A stretch of DNA of 64,000 nt from assembly GCA_021234155.1 (NCBI GenBank), contig JAJEKV010000064.1, forward strand, positions 6,512,001-6,576,000, in the 5' to 3' direction. This stretch comes from Isoetes taiwanensis. Its lineage: Eukaryota; Streptophyta; Lycopodiopsida; Isoetales; Isoetaceae. The notes under the pieces are model-generated. The model did no database searches. It had not been told where the DNA came from and was given only the letters and a program-made list of their open reading frames with translations. Positions within the stretch are counted from its first letter, which is position 1; each line of letters starts with the position of its first letter. The translations under genes and the position numbers were made by a program. Shown piece by piece: positions 12,500 to 24,429 of this stretch.

Positions 12500-12712
12500 A
12501 GCCAAATGTTAGCCAAAGGTGTGATGTATGCACATAGCTCTTCTATACTGCCAGAATGTGGCAGCACCATGTTCCTCCTCAAAACAAAAATCATGTGCAG
12601 GAGTTACGAGGCCGCAAATAGTGGTTGGTATCTCTGGTAATCCAAATCTTACATATTGAACACATGGAACATCATATCCAATGTGGGTAATTAAACAAAA
12701 CTTTTGCAACTA
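12500..12712 (-). pseudogene. Duplicated coding-like fragment, copy 1
   Basis: A minus-strand frame of about 66 codons (GYDVPCVQYVRFGLPEIPTT, LVTPAHDFCFEEEHGAATF) looks protein-like but belongs to no family I recognise. About 140 bases of it recur, diverged, at 14184-14325, which suggests a repeat family or a segmental duplication. The second copy lies just beyond the 3' end of the EPL gene. Confidence 0.35.
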
Positions 12713-12792
12713 TTCAAAGCTGGAACAAAAGACCATGATGCTAACATTCAAAATAGTATAGATCGCAACTTGAATTGTCCCTTAAAGTCCTT

Positions 12793-13262
12793 AATAGAAT
12801 AGAATAGATTTTTTATCGTCCACGGAGACCAATTGGCCTATGGGACCCAAACAAAAAGAGACATACTGTCCTCGAGGACACAACTGAGTCCGTGCATCCA
12901 TAACCTCTTGGAGGTATGACCCCAACAAGCCCACGGATGCCATATTCAACAACTCATGCAATGGCTGGCCAATCACTAGTAACCGAACATACCGTGCTCG
13001 GATATCGGCTAACACTGGGCAGATCTGGATGGCATGACATTCATCTTCAATGGCGCCCTAGTGGCAACACTGACAAAGCCTCTCCTCCCGTGCTTCCCGA
13101 GTCCAACGCCCTGTCTCAATGCAGAGACGATGTGCACTCGTGCGAATGGAAGCTATAAGTCTGCGCTTTTTCATGGGCAAATGGGTGTACAAGTACTGGT
13201 GTGGGCCTCTCGTGAGCCTAGGATTGACTTGCTGCTTATAGTGATCATTGCTAATCACTCGA
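12793..13262 (-). mobile_element. 5'-truncated LINE 3' fragment
   Basis: A minus-strand fragment of the same LINE family as 6007-10460. It encodes the end of ORF2 (KKRRLIASIRTSAHRLCIET, a CCH zinc-ribbon-like motif RLCQCCH) and ends with the family 3' terminus (ggtctccgtggacgataaaaaatc) and a short (tattc)n tail, seen on the plus strand as gaatagaatag at 12791-12808. A plus-strand homologue with the same motifs is at 23277-24366. Confidence 0.65.
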
Positions 13263-13455
13263 TCCCAGAACTAACCAGAAATCTCACACAATCCAACTCC
13301 AAATTCCAAATGAAAGAAATGTGATGATAGTAATGGATAATCAGAATTTAGTGATCATTGCTAATCACTCGATCCCTAGCTTTCGCACTATTACTGCAAG
13401 AACTAACCAGAAATCTCACACAATTCAACTCCAAATTCCAAATGAAAGAAATGTG
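13235..13455. repeat. Local tandem duplication
   Basis: The segment beginning tgatcattgctaatcactcg occurs at about 13240-13322 and again at about 13351-13452. The two copies are nearly identical, except that the first lacks about 23 internal bases. It lies at the 5' edge of the truncated LINE. Confidence 0.65.
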
Positions 13456-13884
13456 CTAGAAGTAAACACCTCAAGCCAAGACACTATTGAAGATATCTCT
13501 TCCTCTCATAAAGGAAATAGTATTGAACCCTTATCCTTTGAAATCTAATATGACGTGATTAAAAATTGATAAGGACATGTTGGATTTATATTGTTGCAAA
13601 AGAACCAATGTATATGTATCCCTAACAATGGTGGTATTAAAACATTGGATCTCACACTACGAACTTCCATACTTCCACATGTTCTGCATGCTATGATTTT
13701 TTACATTGAACTTATATCAACCAAGAAATATACACATAAGTTGTTCAAGGTTTATCCTATGGACGTTATTCGGGAGCCCATTCCAACAAGCAACGAATTG
13801 ATGCATTGGGCTTTTCCTAAAAATTTCTTCCTTCCTTCCTTCCTTAAGGACTTCATATACAAAATATTGCAACGGTCTTGAAAT

Positions 13885-13980
13885 TCAACAATGTTTTTTC
13901 TCAGCCCATAGCCTAGCATACTCCAAGTTCGATTTCTTTTTTCCCCATAGTATAGTATACTCCAAGTTCGATTCCTGGGG
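13885..13980 (+). ncRNA. Possible tRNA-like or SINE remnant
   Basis: Two copies of a B-box-like string, ccaagttcgatttc and ccaagttcgattcctgg, lie 40 bases apart. No A box or cloverleaf was found, so this is only a weak hint of a tRNA-derived repeat. Confidence 0.15.
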
Positions 13981-14137
13981 CGTGCAACTATGGTGTACTT
14001 TTCTCATTTGGATTACGTATTTTTTTATAATATAGTTCCTTATTTTTCTTCTTAGGTATTTAGATTTAGCGGTCCTGATCATTGATCCCAGGAATAGCCA
14101 TAAGCAACAATTGCTGGTCTAGTCTGATATGCATTGC

Positions 14138-14143
14138 TTTATT
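14138..14143 (-). terminator. Candidate polyadenylation signal for EPL
   Basis: AATAAA on the minus strand about 325 bases past the EPL stop codon. A single hexamer match gives only weak support. Confidence 0.25.
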
Positions 14144-14183
14144 CCACAACAATGGGCCTTTTTCCCACCAAAAAGAGTCCCTG

Positions 14184-14325
14184 TTCATCCTCAGAACAAA
14201 ATTCATGCGCGGGAGTTACAAGGCCGCAAATAGTGATTGGTATCTATGGTGATCCAAATTTTACAGATTGAACACATGGAAACATATCCAATGTGGGTAA
14301 ATACACAAAACTTTTGCAACTATGG
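14184..14325 (-). repeat. Duplicated fragment, copy 2
   Basis: About 140 bases similar to 12570-12712 (shared core ggccgcaaatagtg..tggtatct, ending cccaatgtgggtaa..acaaaacttttgcaact). This copy carries indels that break the frame seen in copy 1. Confidence 0.55.
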
Positions 14326-14467
14326 GCGAGTCCTACAGTTGATTCAAGCGTTTTGCACCATCCTGTACATGTCAACAATAACGGGACTCCCAACAGCAAC
14401 AGCAGAATTCAATTCCCACCAAAACAAAGGAGATTATGCATGCCTTTTGCCTACTGGCGTGTAAGTG

Positions 14468-17400
14468 TTATGTTGGCATTGCCTCAACCATACTCCCTTG
14501 ATGTAACTGTTCCAAGCGTTGTGATGGTGACAACGGATTCCGAAGAAGACTTGCAATTCTTTGCAGTTTGTCCTGTGTTCCCAACAATTCTCCTTCATCA
14601 ATATCCAAGGCACCACTTTGGACCTCTACAGCCGTATCCAAGACACCACTATCAAGGCCTACAGCTGTAAGCCCCATATTACCCGTTTGAGAAGATGTTT
14701 GTGCAGGCTGTACGCATGCATCGCCCTCACTCAATCTCTTAACGCGTATTTGAATAGGCCCAGCGTCATTCTCATCACTTACACACACCCCAGCATCCAT
14801 TTCATCAGCTGAACATGTTTCTCCCCTTTGCCTTTCTCTCGCATTATATGCACTTAGAGCAGCTGCTTCTGCAGCCTGAATAGCCTCAGCAGCAATCACA
14901 GCAGACATAGCTCTATGCATAGCAACATCAGCAAGAGCATAGGCTGACTCGGCTCGTGCTCGAGCCATTACAGCATTCTTAACTGCAGCAGCAGCAATCT
15001 CTGATAGACTACATGGTTGATTGGACATGCCATCATTTGAAACAGCAGAAGGTGAAACCAATTTTGAATATGCCGCATGCCATGGTCTGTGCCCTCTATA
15101 TACATGTGATTGCCTCTGCTGTTGTTGAAGCCTAAAACATACATTTGAACGTATGCGACGGCGTTCAGAGTCTTCTGCATAAACAGTTCTCCTCCTCATT
15201 TTCCTTCCTTTTCTGGCTTTCAGTATGTGATCAATAGATGCTGTGGATCTGTGCTGAAAAATCCAACGGTCATTTGCCATATCCTTGATTGTAGAACCCT
15301 CTAATAAACTATCCCCAGGACCAGTTGCAGGCTCATCTTCATTTATCTGTTGAATCCCGCTAGTTAAACCTGAAAGTAAAAGGATTTTTACTTCATTCAA
15401 TCACATCTAACCAGTGCCGAAAAACTTTGCATGGAACGCCAAAAAAGGAAAATAGTAGATGATGTGAGGTCTAACATAATCTCCATAAATTGTGACAATG
15501 CAAATAAAGATTCTGCATTCGCATCATGGCAATATCTATAAAGTAGACATGTTCTCAACATGTTAGATGCATTAGCTCATAATTAAATAGAAAACAAAGA
15601 AAACTCTTTTAGGAGCCAGCAATAATTTGGGGAATGGAGATCTTGATCCTTTCACTGACGCACTTGATCTTTACTTGATATATACCCATGTTGCTAACAC
15701 CTGTGCCTCTAACCAAAATATCCAAAATATCACCCCAATAAAATGGGCCCATGTCCGACCAGCATGTCATCCCCTCAACATAACAAAGACATTCAACAAC
15801 TTCAGAGAACTTTATTCCAATCTGTGGAAAAATCCTCAGCCCAGCTCGACTTCCCCCAATCATCATACTAGTTAAAGGCATAAATATTTTCTGGGGAGAA
15901 CTCAATATAACTGATGATAGCAACCAATCCATCAAAATAGCTTCCTCTTCCAGCTGCTCTTGGTTCACAAGCTTACTTTTGTGTTTGAAATGTCGTTGCA
16001 CCATTTTGATTATACTCATGTGACGTAAAGAAAAAACAAAGGAAAAAAGCAGAAAGGGAAGAAGGAAAAAGAAGTGCCCTCTTTTTATGCATCAATTCCA
16101 TTGTTAGAACGTGTCACGGTTGGCATCTTCCAATTATTCTCTTTTTGATTGCAAAGCACTTTCATTAGACCCTTACATATTAAGGTGAAATCAATAACCT
16201 CAAACTAAAGCACTGCAATCTATTAAGCTTACAATCCATTCTTCCTACAGTATCCTGGCCACTGTAAAATGAGCATCTCTACTAACCCTTGTGAATATAT
16301 TTACAAAACGTCGACGTCTCAGGCCCTTGTAACCTGATTGGTAAGGAATAAAAATAGCCAAGATCATTACTTATGATGAGAATGCAAAAGTGTCAGCAAT
16401 ATCGAAACCAGAGAAGCGCGATGAAGTGTTGACAGACATATGAACCTAAAAAAGATGACAATATTCTTGCACAAGAATAATGTTTCTATTTACATGTTTC
16501 TACCACGAGAACATCTGTTGTTTCTCTTATTAAGAAATTTTGCAAACTCACCAGTAGGCCACTCAGTTTTTGAATCGGTAGCCAACTGTTGCCTTGGACT
16601 CTCAGAAAACAGTTCCCCATATTGGCGAGAATAAAGCTGTTTGCGTTGAGATCTTTGCTTCTGCAGTTTGTTTGGCATTTCCAGTCCTCTTGGTCGCAAA
16701 CAAAAAGCATAGGGAGGTGGTTTCTTAAACTGGGATATGGGTTGCTGCTTGATTTCATTAGGAGATTTTTGCTGAAGCTCTTCATTCCATCTTTCTAGTT
16801 GCTCTTGATAACGCTCCCAAGGAGCAGCCTGCATAATTTGAATTTATCTTATTAACTAGTGTGACATGCAACTATGGAAATTATAACAACAAGAGTCTAC
16901 TTCAACAGCAGAAGTGAAGCATTCTAACCTGGAAATACCGGATTAATGACATGCCCTTTATTCTCCTCTTTTTGGACCAATGGGCATAAACCCTCCCCAC
17001 AACTTCCAATGAGGCAAGACCTTCACAAAGCTCCATTGCTGCATCTGCAGATAAAACATCATTTTGCTGCACATGAGCAGCTTTCTCCAACCTATCTACA
17101 ATCTGCTCGAATGTAAGCTCCAAGACGTTAGGCAGCATATTTTCATCGCCGCTGCAGGACTGGGTCAACCACTCCTCATCTTCACTATCCATATCATAAA
17201 GAATCCGACTGCTTGAACCCATATCTGAATCTGCTTCAGAATATCTAATATATCTGTAGACAGGTCTAGCAAAAGTAGATGGGGGCATCCTTGTAAAATA
17301 ATCTTCAACGGGCTGAAAACAAGGAACAGGTATATGTCGAATACATGCAGCTCTAGCATTCCTCTGAAAGCATTCCTCATGCATCATTTTGAACACACTC

Positions 17401-20115
17401 CAATGTTTCCTATCTTCAAATTCTAAAATCCATCCTTTCCCACCTTTCCACATCATTGCATGTGTATAACGGTTTGTTGCGCCAACTGCCGCAAACTGTT
17501 CTGCCTTATGCCCATAGGCTGTTTCTCCATGAATATCAATAAGCAGCATCCAACCACCATCGACTAACTTCAGATGTATTGTGGCACCAGTTTCCCGCCA
17601 GCCTCTGTCGTCCCTCATAACAAGAACATTGGCTGTACAAGATGCAGAATCAACATCTATGAGTTTCTGTTGATTGGACCCAGATAAGCGGTTTACCTTG
17701 AATTGGCTCTTTGCCTGAGATGGATGATTAGCAGATGGGGAAGCTCTATTATCAGAAGGTGAGACCTCTAGATCTTCAGGGATACCAACATTCTCTACTC
17801 TACGACATTTCCTGATCTCCAAATCGACATCATGCAACATATAAGAAGAAGAATCCCACCAGCACTGGTATGCCATCTCCCCTTCAATTGAGTCTGCTGC
17901 AAAACCAACGCTCCTCCAATTCCTTACAGATGCATCATGTTCTAATTCAACATCCAACGCAGCTTTTTTGCTTGGCACTGGGGTTTCTGCACCCATGGAA
18001 TCATCGTCTGAGACATCCCCTTTATATGATGTGCACCTACGAAGTCCAATTTGAGGAGTAACGGTGGATGGTTCTTGTGGATTGCAATCTATGGTCAAAT
18101 GTTCTGCAGTAAATTTTGACCGTTTATAAATGTTGCTGAGATCCATTTTCTGTAACTTTTCATTGTCAGGATCCTCAGATATCCGTAACTTCCGATTTGT
18201 TCCCAAATCAACTAATGCCATGGATGGTTGTCCACAGATTGGCGACACCCGCTTAGAGAAAATGTTATTTTCAGACTTCAACTTATCAGATAACACATTT
18301 AATATGGGACCTGATGTTGATTGCCTTGAATTGCTAACCAGACAGATCCTCCTTTCCAAGGTACGCTTGGGATCAGCAGCTTCAGCATTCACTAGGGGAT
18401 CAGTTACCACTTTGTTTTCAGGATCATAACTCCTTGAAAGCTGCCTTGAATTCTGTAAAAGAGGAATTTCCACAGCATAAATTTATCATCCAAAATGGAA
18501 CACAGAAGGACATGATAAACTTAATATGCAGCTAGCGTAAATGACTTACGTTTGCTGGTTGCAAAGGAAAATCCAGGAAACAGCAATCCTCAATCAAGGC
18601 TATCTTAATTGTATGAGAATCTCTTTTTCTTCTAGAAGGTATCTGCTGAGAGCCATCCTCAGTCAAGGCCGATTTATCCCTCACGGGTCTTTTAGAAGGT
18701 ACCTGCTGAAAGCCGAACACTTCAGAGAAGAGGTCAGCACACAGCATGTTTGGTATTGAGACTGTGATGGAATTTTTATATCTGGAACCGGGCCAATTTT
18801 TCACTAGTGACAACCTTGAGCAAATATGGTTTAGAAAATCTCTGGACACAACAGATCGTATGGATTGCATAGACAATGGTAGCCTACGACCAATTGACCA
18901 CTTCAACAAGTGATAACCCATTGTAAGAATCATATTTGCAAAAGGCCTATACAATGGCAGACATTCGATGTAGCCAGCTCTCCTTGAAGACCAAACACGA
19001 GGGTTTCTAATGGGAATGATAGCCTTCAAATTCCTACAATCATCCTTGTTTTCCCCTTTCCTTGTGTTCTCCAAGAGTGCATCCAAAGTTGGAGGTGAAC
19101 ATGCATCACCAATCTGTTTAGTGGACAAAGTGCAATGCTCCACTGGCCTGATTACATTTTCTTCGGACACATGTCCCACAGCATCTTCAGAGCCCCGATG
19201 CTTGGAGCGGTGTTGTTTCTTCTTCAATCTACGCCTATGATGTTTTCTTTTGCCAACAAACTCAGAAACAATTTCACCAAGTCTTCCGAAGACCTCCCCC
19301 TCATCCACCTGTAGCATAAAGCGCTCATTTTCAAGATAAAGCCACTCTTCTTCCTGGTCATCATACACAACTCTGTGCAACCTTTTCTTTCTGTCATATT
19401 CTTTTACCTCACCATAATACCAAGCAGCATCTAATGGCCACCATACCTTGATACGATGTGCTAAGATTCGAGGTCCATCTGCCTCGCAAAGATCTACTTC
19501 TTTATAAAGCTTTTGTTTAGTCCGCTGCCACTTTGTAGGGGCGGTTGTTAACCTTGGCCTGAGAACTCGAGGGCCATCTTGCTCTTGACCATTAGGCAAT
19601 GCATTTTCATTATTTTGGCAGTGCAGTGTAGAATTTATAAGGGTGGCTTCAAGTTCATGCCTCCTACGTTTCCTACCGTACTCATGAACCTTATCATCAG
19701 CAGGCAATTGTCCCTTCCCATTTCCTTCCTGCCTACCTGAACCATGTACCTTTCCACTTCCATTGTTCTCAGGAGGGAAATGGCTACTGTTTTCGTGGCC
19801 AAGAGTTTGGTCATTACCACCCTTTTGTGTAGAAGAATTCAATTTTGCTGCAACACGGTGTCTTTTAGTAGCCCACGATGTACTCAATACCCCACCCGAG
19901 CTTCTTTTCCTCTTCTTTCTGATGTCGCCGCTCCCTCCTGTTTTTTGAAACCGAGTGTTTTTATTCCGCCCTTTATCATTGTCCTCTTGCTGAACAACAG
20001 CTTCTGAAGCACTGGATGAACTATTTGGCAAAGATTTATTATACTTCTTCTCCGACAAACAGCCTCCACGGCGCCGAGACCTCGACATTGGCATCACAAA
20101 ACTTCCCAACTCCAT
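14468..20115 (-). CDS. EPL1: Enhancer-of-polycomb-like protein (plant EPL1 type)
   Basis: Four exons join in frame: 20115-18550, 18452-16929, 16828-16552 and 15369-14468, giving 1422 residues. All introns are GT-AG (donors GTAAGT, GTTAGA, GTGAGT; acceptors TTTTACAG, TTATGCAG, CTTTCAG), with phases 0, 0 and 1. Residues 180-188 (DGPRVLRPR) and a Tudor-like segment at 222-268 (IKVWWPLDAAWYYGEVKEYD, EEWLYLENERF) match the plant EPL pattern. The EPcA-like region includes YDMDSEDEEWL (about 941-951) and VYAHWSKKR...LIRYFQ (about 1010-1030), continued across the intron by APWERYQ. The C-terminus is Ala/Gln-rich and helical. EPL proteins are scaffold subunits of NuA4-type histone acetyltransferase complexes in the nucleus. 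The length is close to the larger Arabidopsis EPL class. In-frame Met8 and Met10 could also start translation. No frame disruption was found. The neighbours are unrelated transposon remnants. Confidence 0.88.
15370..16551 (-). other. Large third intron of the EPL gene
   Basis: The 1.2-kb intron starts with GTGAGT (16551) and ends CTTTCAG (15370). It contains a 136-codon open frame (16019-15609) without recognisable domains, which breaks the phase joining exons 3 and 4, so I treat it as intronic. Confidence 0.65.
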
Positions 20116-20649
20116 TCAACCTGCCCTCTACCTACTCCTAACCACTTTAGATCCCGAGCAGCAAAACACACCAAACGGCCTACCTTACTCAGAAGCACGG
20201 ATGACCCCAGCTGGCCCCATAGCTGAAGAAGCAGCAACGCCTTAAACGCCATACTCAACATCCCCAGTTCGCCCATCCTGCTCTTCCAACCCGAACTGGA
20301 ACCCCCATTAAATCTGTCCATGATCCCTCCATAGAAATAATCAGAAGACCAAAATATAGAAAGCTTATTATGGTGTTCTTCCTGCTCCTGAAAGCAGAGC
20401 ACGATTGAGCGCAAGAGCTCAAAACAACAGATTAGAACACCGAATTTGAACAATTTTGAGGTTAAGCACATGCATGAGAGCATGGCAGTGCAAGATTTTG
20501 TGGTCAGGTGATGGATTTGTGGATCAAAGAGGCCGGGTTGCCGGAATTGAGCATTTTGTTTAGAAGAAGAAGATGAAGAAGCAGAAGTGGAAAATGCCTC
20601 AACCAAGAATAAAGTGATTATACGGATACGGCTACTGATATGCTCCAAA

Positions 20650-23160
20650 AAGCTACAAATACGCGTATTTTATCCCTTGATTTGACGCGTATAATATACG
20701 CATATACGGCGTAGCATACGGAATACAGACAAACAAAGAAATGGAGAAAAGTATGGCGCACGCAATCGCGAGATTTTTGCCACGCGGCGTGAGCACAGCC
20801 GTTGATATTTGACGCCGTTATTTTTAAGAGGAAAGGTATAGTTACCGGAATTAGAGAACCTGGTGACACGTAATAATTTGATAATTACGTGGCGCATTTT
20901 CAGCCAATCTTAGTCGTGCTGCTAAAAAGTAAAAAGAATACCCCACTTCTTGTTTCTTTATCTTTGATAGTTGAAATTCTTGCACCAACAATTAGGTCTT
21001 CTTCCTCCTCCCAAGGTGTATCAAATGCTATAAAATATACGAGTACGTGCTAAATGGATTGTAAGAGGAATCTGCAAGTGTATAGTAAATAGGTATATTT
21101 TTTTTACCATCATAAATGCGCTTATGCTTCAGGTAGATGCCTTGAATCTTTGTTGTGTTGTAAGTCGTGTGGAATCAAATGATGCTAGAGGCACGTCTCC
21201 TGCCCACTGTCTTACCTGAGTCTGTTATCAGCTGACTAGATGCATTGTTATAAGAACACAACATGTCAATAGTAGAGAGACTTTGATCAATTCATGCATG
21301 ACACCGTACTGCAAAATCCGTCTGATTTAGGATTTATGACCATTCAAATGCACCTAAAGAATTACATTGTGAATTAGTCCGTGAAGATATTGCAAATAAT
21401 ACATAAGGGGAGCCTCTCCAATGGAGGCATCCCCTTGATGCGACATCACACTTGATAAGGGACGCCTCACATGTCAGCGGCAAAACTTGCTGGACGTCAA
21501 GCCGTTCAAGACGCTCAGGTCTGAACTGCTCCAGCAGTTCGGGGACGACCGGCTCATACGTCAAACCGGCAGTATCAGATTTGGTTCATGTGAATGCGTA
21601 AAAATTTACATGTGAGGCGCCTCTAAGGGCGTGATGAGCATTGTTGAATGAGTTACACTGGATAGGTCCAAGGCAGGCATAATTTTCCTCTGGAGGGACA
21701 TTCTATCGTCGTAATAGGTATGTCCATGTGGCACCTATGTGGTACCCATGTGTTAATCAACGGATTACATCAACACAAATGAAATGCCATACCATTATGG
21801 ATTGTCATCCATTTCCAATCATTGTTCCCCTTAATCATGCAAAAAATTAACCCAACCATCAGACTAAACTATGCTTCTAAGGATCTGCACAATTCTTACA
21901 TCTAGAAGTGAGTATTGTTGTATCAGACTTGTATATTACAAATACATCTATGCATGACCATTATTACCAATACTTGCAATGGACTAGATGGTGTTTTAAG
22001 TTACTGCACTTGTATGAACTTTGACCAAAACACAATAAGATACAATATCGAAATGTTCCACAAGCAAATTGGATTTTTGTGAAGTTACCAAATAGAATTT
22101 GGGTGGACCTTTTTTTCTAGTGTCTATTTTAGTTATGCCACCTAGCATCCTCCTACATTGTGGAATGGAAACTGGCCCATCGATTTCGCTTAACAGGTAA
22201 GAACAAAGGTAAGAACCTGTAAGAACCCCTTAGAATAGAGGTAAATAATTGGTTTAGTAGGTACACCAAGCTCATCGAATTTATCTACTTTTATAGTTTT
22301 GCTTCTGCAATATGCGCTTGAACCAAATCTTTTTATCTAAGATCTTAAAAACATGTCGAATCTGCATTCAACGGGCCTCCCCAGCTTCTATTTGGATCTA
22401 TAGCTGCCGATTCTTGCCAAAAACCTCGAAAATTGTTGGATTTATGATTAAAAGGCCTCTCCAATTCTATTTTTAGGGGAATTGCCTTTGCCTTGCCATT
22501 CCGACACAAGCGGGAGACTACTCTCAGGCCATCGGTCGTGAGGTTCTCTCATTGTGCCAGAATGGTATTGCAAAAGCCATTCCCCTATACATTGAATAAC
22601 TAGTTGGCAACTTCTATGGTAGACGTTCTTGTGCGTGGTAGGGGTTTGGTTCGCCATGTGTCCTAAAATGTCCTCCCCTTATAATACGATATTAAACGTG
22701 TATCTCGTTTATTGGCTATAAAAGAGTGCAATCTTTATAAGGAAACTTCCATACTCTTGCCTTGAGTTTAATAATTGATGGACCCTCTTAGTTTGGCCAC
22801 ATGCATGTTAAAATATTGCCTCATGGTGTATGATGAAAGAAAAAAACATAGACGTCTCAAAGATGATTAGACACTCGCCGTCTAACAGGGATTATTAGCA
22901 ATTTTAATCTCGGCCCACCAGAAATTAAGAAGTGCTTATTTTGGATACGCAACATGTTCTTCGGACAATTTCTTTTGCTCTAGATCATCAAATTTTCCAT
23001 TTTTTTCTTCCTTCCTTGCATTTCAGCAATATGAAGCATAATCACTATCCTACTTCACTTCTCATACTCAAAATTGGATTTATAGATATTTTGCCTTCAA
23101 GTGCTTGATTAATTGCACAATTATAAACACGTACATATACGTGGATATACATATCTTTCT
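20650..23160. other. EPL upstream region and intergenic spacer
   Basis: Just upstream of EPL, at 20655-20725, lies a cluster of cgtata/tacgcgta motifs (tttgacgcgtataatatacg), which could be promoter sequence. The rest, to 23160, is AT-rich and has no supportable gene. Short frames at 21334-21564 and 22448-22657 show no family features. Confidence 0.4.
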
Positions 23161-23168
23161 CAGTGGGT

Positions 23169-23271
<103 letters not shown>

Positions 23272-23276
23272 GCATT

Positions 23277-24366
23277 ATTATTGTCCAGGGAGGGCCATGG
23301 AAAGTGTTGATGCCTTTTTTCTAGAGCCCACGGAAATTCATGATTGGCCACAGAAAGCCCACTTGTTTCGGGCTTTGGTAGAGCCTATTTTACTGTATGG
23401 TTCTGAAGTGTGGGGGCCTGCCATTAGTGCTAGTGCTTGGGAGAGCTTGGAGCGGGTGCAAAAGTCCTTTCTCACTTACAGCCTCGGAGTTAAAACAACG
23501 GTGCCCTATGCTATTCTTTTACAAGAGACGGGTTTTTGGCCTCTTCAACATTCTGCCATGAAGCGCCATCTCCACTATATCTGCAAGGTGCACCACATGG
23601 ATGATGATAGGTATCCTATTCTTGCACTTGCCATGTCTGAATCTCCTCAGCGTTTGAAACGATGTTGGAAAGAGCATTGCACTACATGGTTTGCCCGTCG
23701 TGGCAACCTTGAGCAATCTTTGCGATGCTTGCTAGTTCTGATCCTGAGCTTTTGCAACAATATCTCAATGGTCATTTTTCTCAAAAGATATGGGACGCAG
23801 TTACCTTGGCCCAAGTGAAAACTGGTCATTATCATGCACGCATAAATCCCACCTTGGCACCAGGGCCCCAAGCTTATTTGCTTGCTTCATTGTCCAGGAA
23901 CAAGCTTATAGCTATTGCATCAATTCGCACGGGGTCCCACAGGCTACGGATTGAGACAGATAGATGGGAGCGGCCGCAATTGCCGCGAGAAGCGAGACTA
24001 TGTGCCTGTTGCCAGTTACAGGTTATTGAAGATGAAAGCCATACTCTTCTGAGTTGCCCTGCTTTTGAGATAGTCCGGAATCATTTTTTTACCTTAGCAT
24101 TCCATTCCACGCTTCCACAACTTCTCAGAGCACCATCTGTGCATGACTTGGCATTATACATACTTGAGGTTCTAGATGAACGTCATCAATTACTGAGCCC
24201 TCCGTAGTCATTATCTCCGATTGTCTAGTATCATCATTACTGCAAAGGTTTTTCCCTTGAAAACCTTTCGAGGCAGGGTTTTTTTAATCCTAGTAGTAGC
24301 CCATTGTATGGGTCCCATGACCTATTGGTCTCCGTGGACGTTAAAAAATCTATTATATTCTATTCT
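23277..24366 (+). mobile_element. 5'-truncated LINE, ORF2 C-terminal part
   Basis: A plus-strand fragment in two overlapping frames. The first (23297-23818) reads LFRALVEPILLYGSEVWG and VQKSFLTYSLGVKTTVPYA. The second (23725-24207) reads LIAIASIRTGSHRLRIETDR and a zinc-ribbon-like LCACCQ...EDESHTLLSCPAF. These are the region after the RT domain in LINE ORF2 and match the minus-strand copies at 6.2-7.1 kb and 12.8-13.3 kb. It ends with the family terminus ggtctccgtggacgttaaaa and a (tattc)n-like tail at 24345-24366. One frame change separates the two halves. Confidence 0.75.
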
Positions 24367-24429
24367 AGAGGAGCTTTGTCCTTCAATATATATGCAAGAA
24401 GGGTATTGTACGATGTTAAGAAAATAACT

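Noticed and set aside
13885-13980. A functional tRNA gene
   Set aside because: Only B-box-like strings are present; no acceptor stem or anticodon arm can be drawn.
15609-16019. A 136-codon minus-strand frame inside EPL intron 3 as an extra exon
   Set aside because: Exons 3 and 4 join in matching phase without it, and it shows no EPL similarity.
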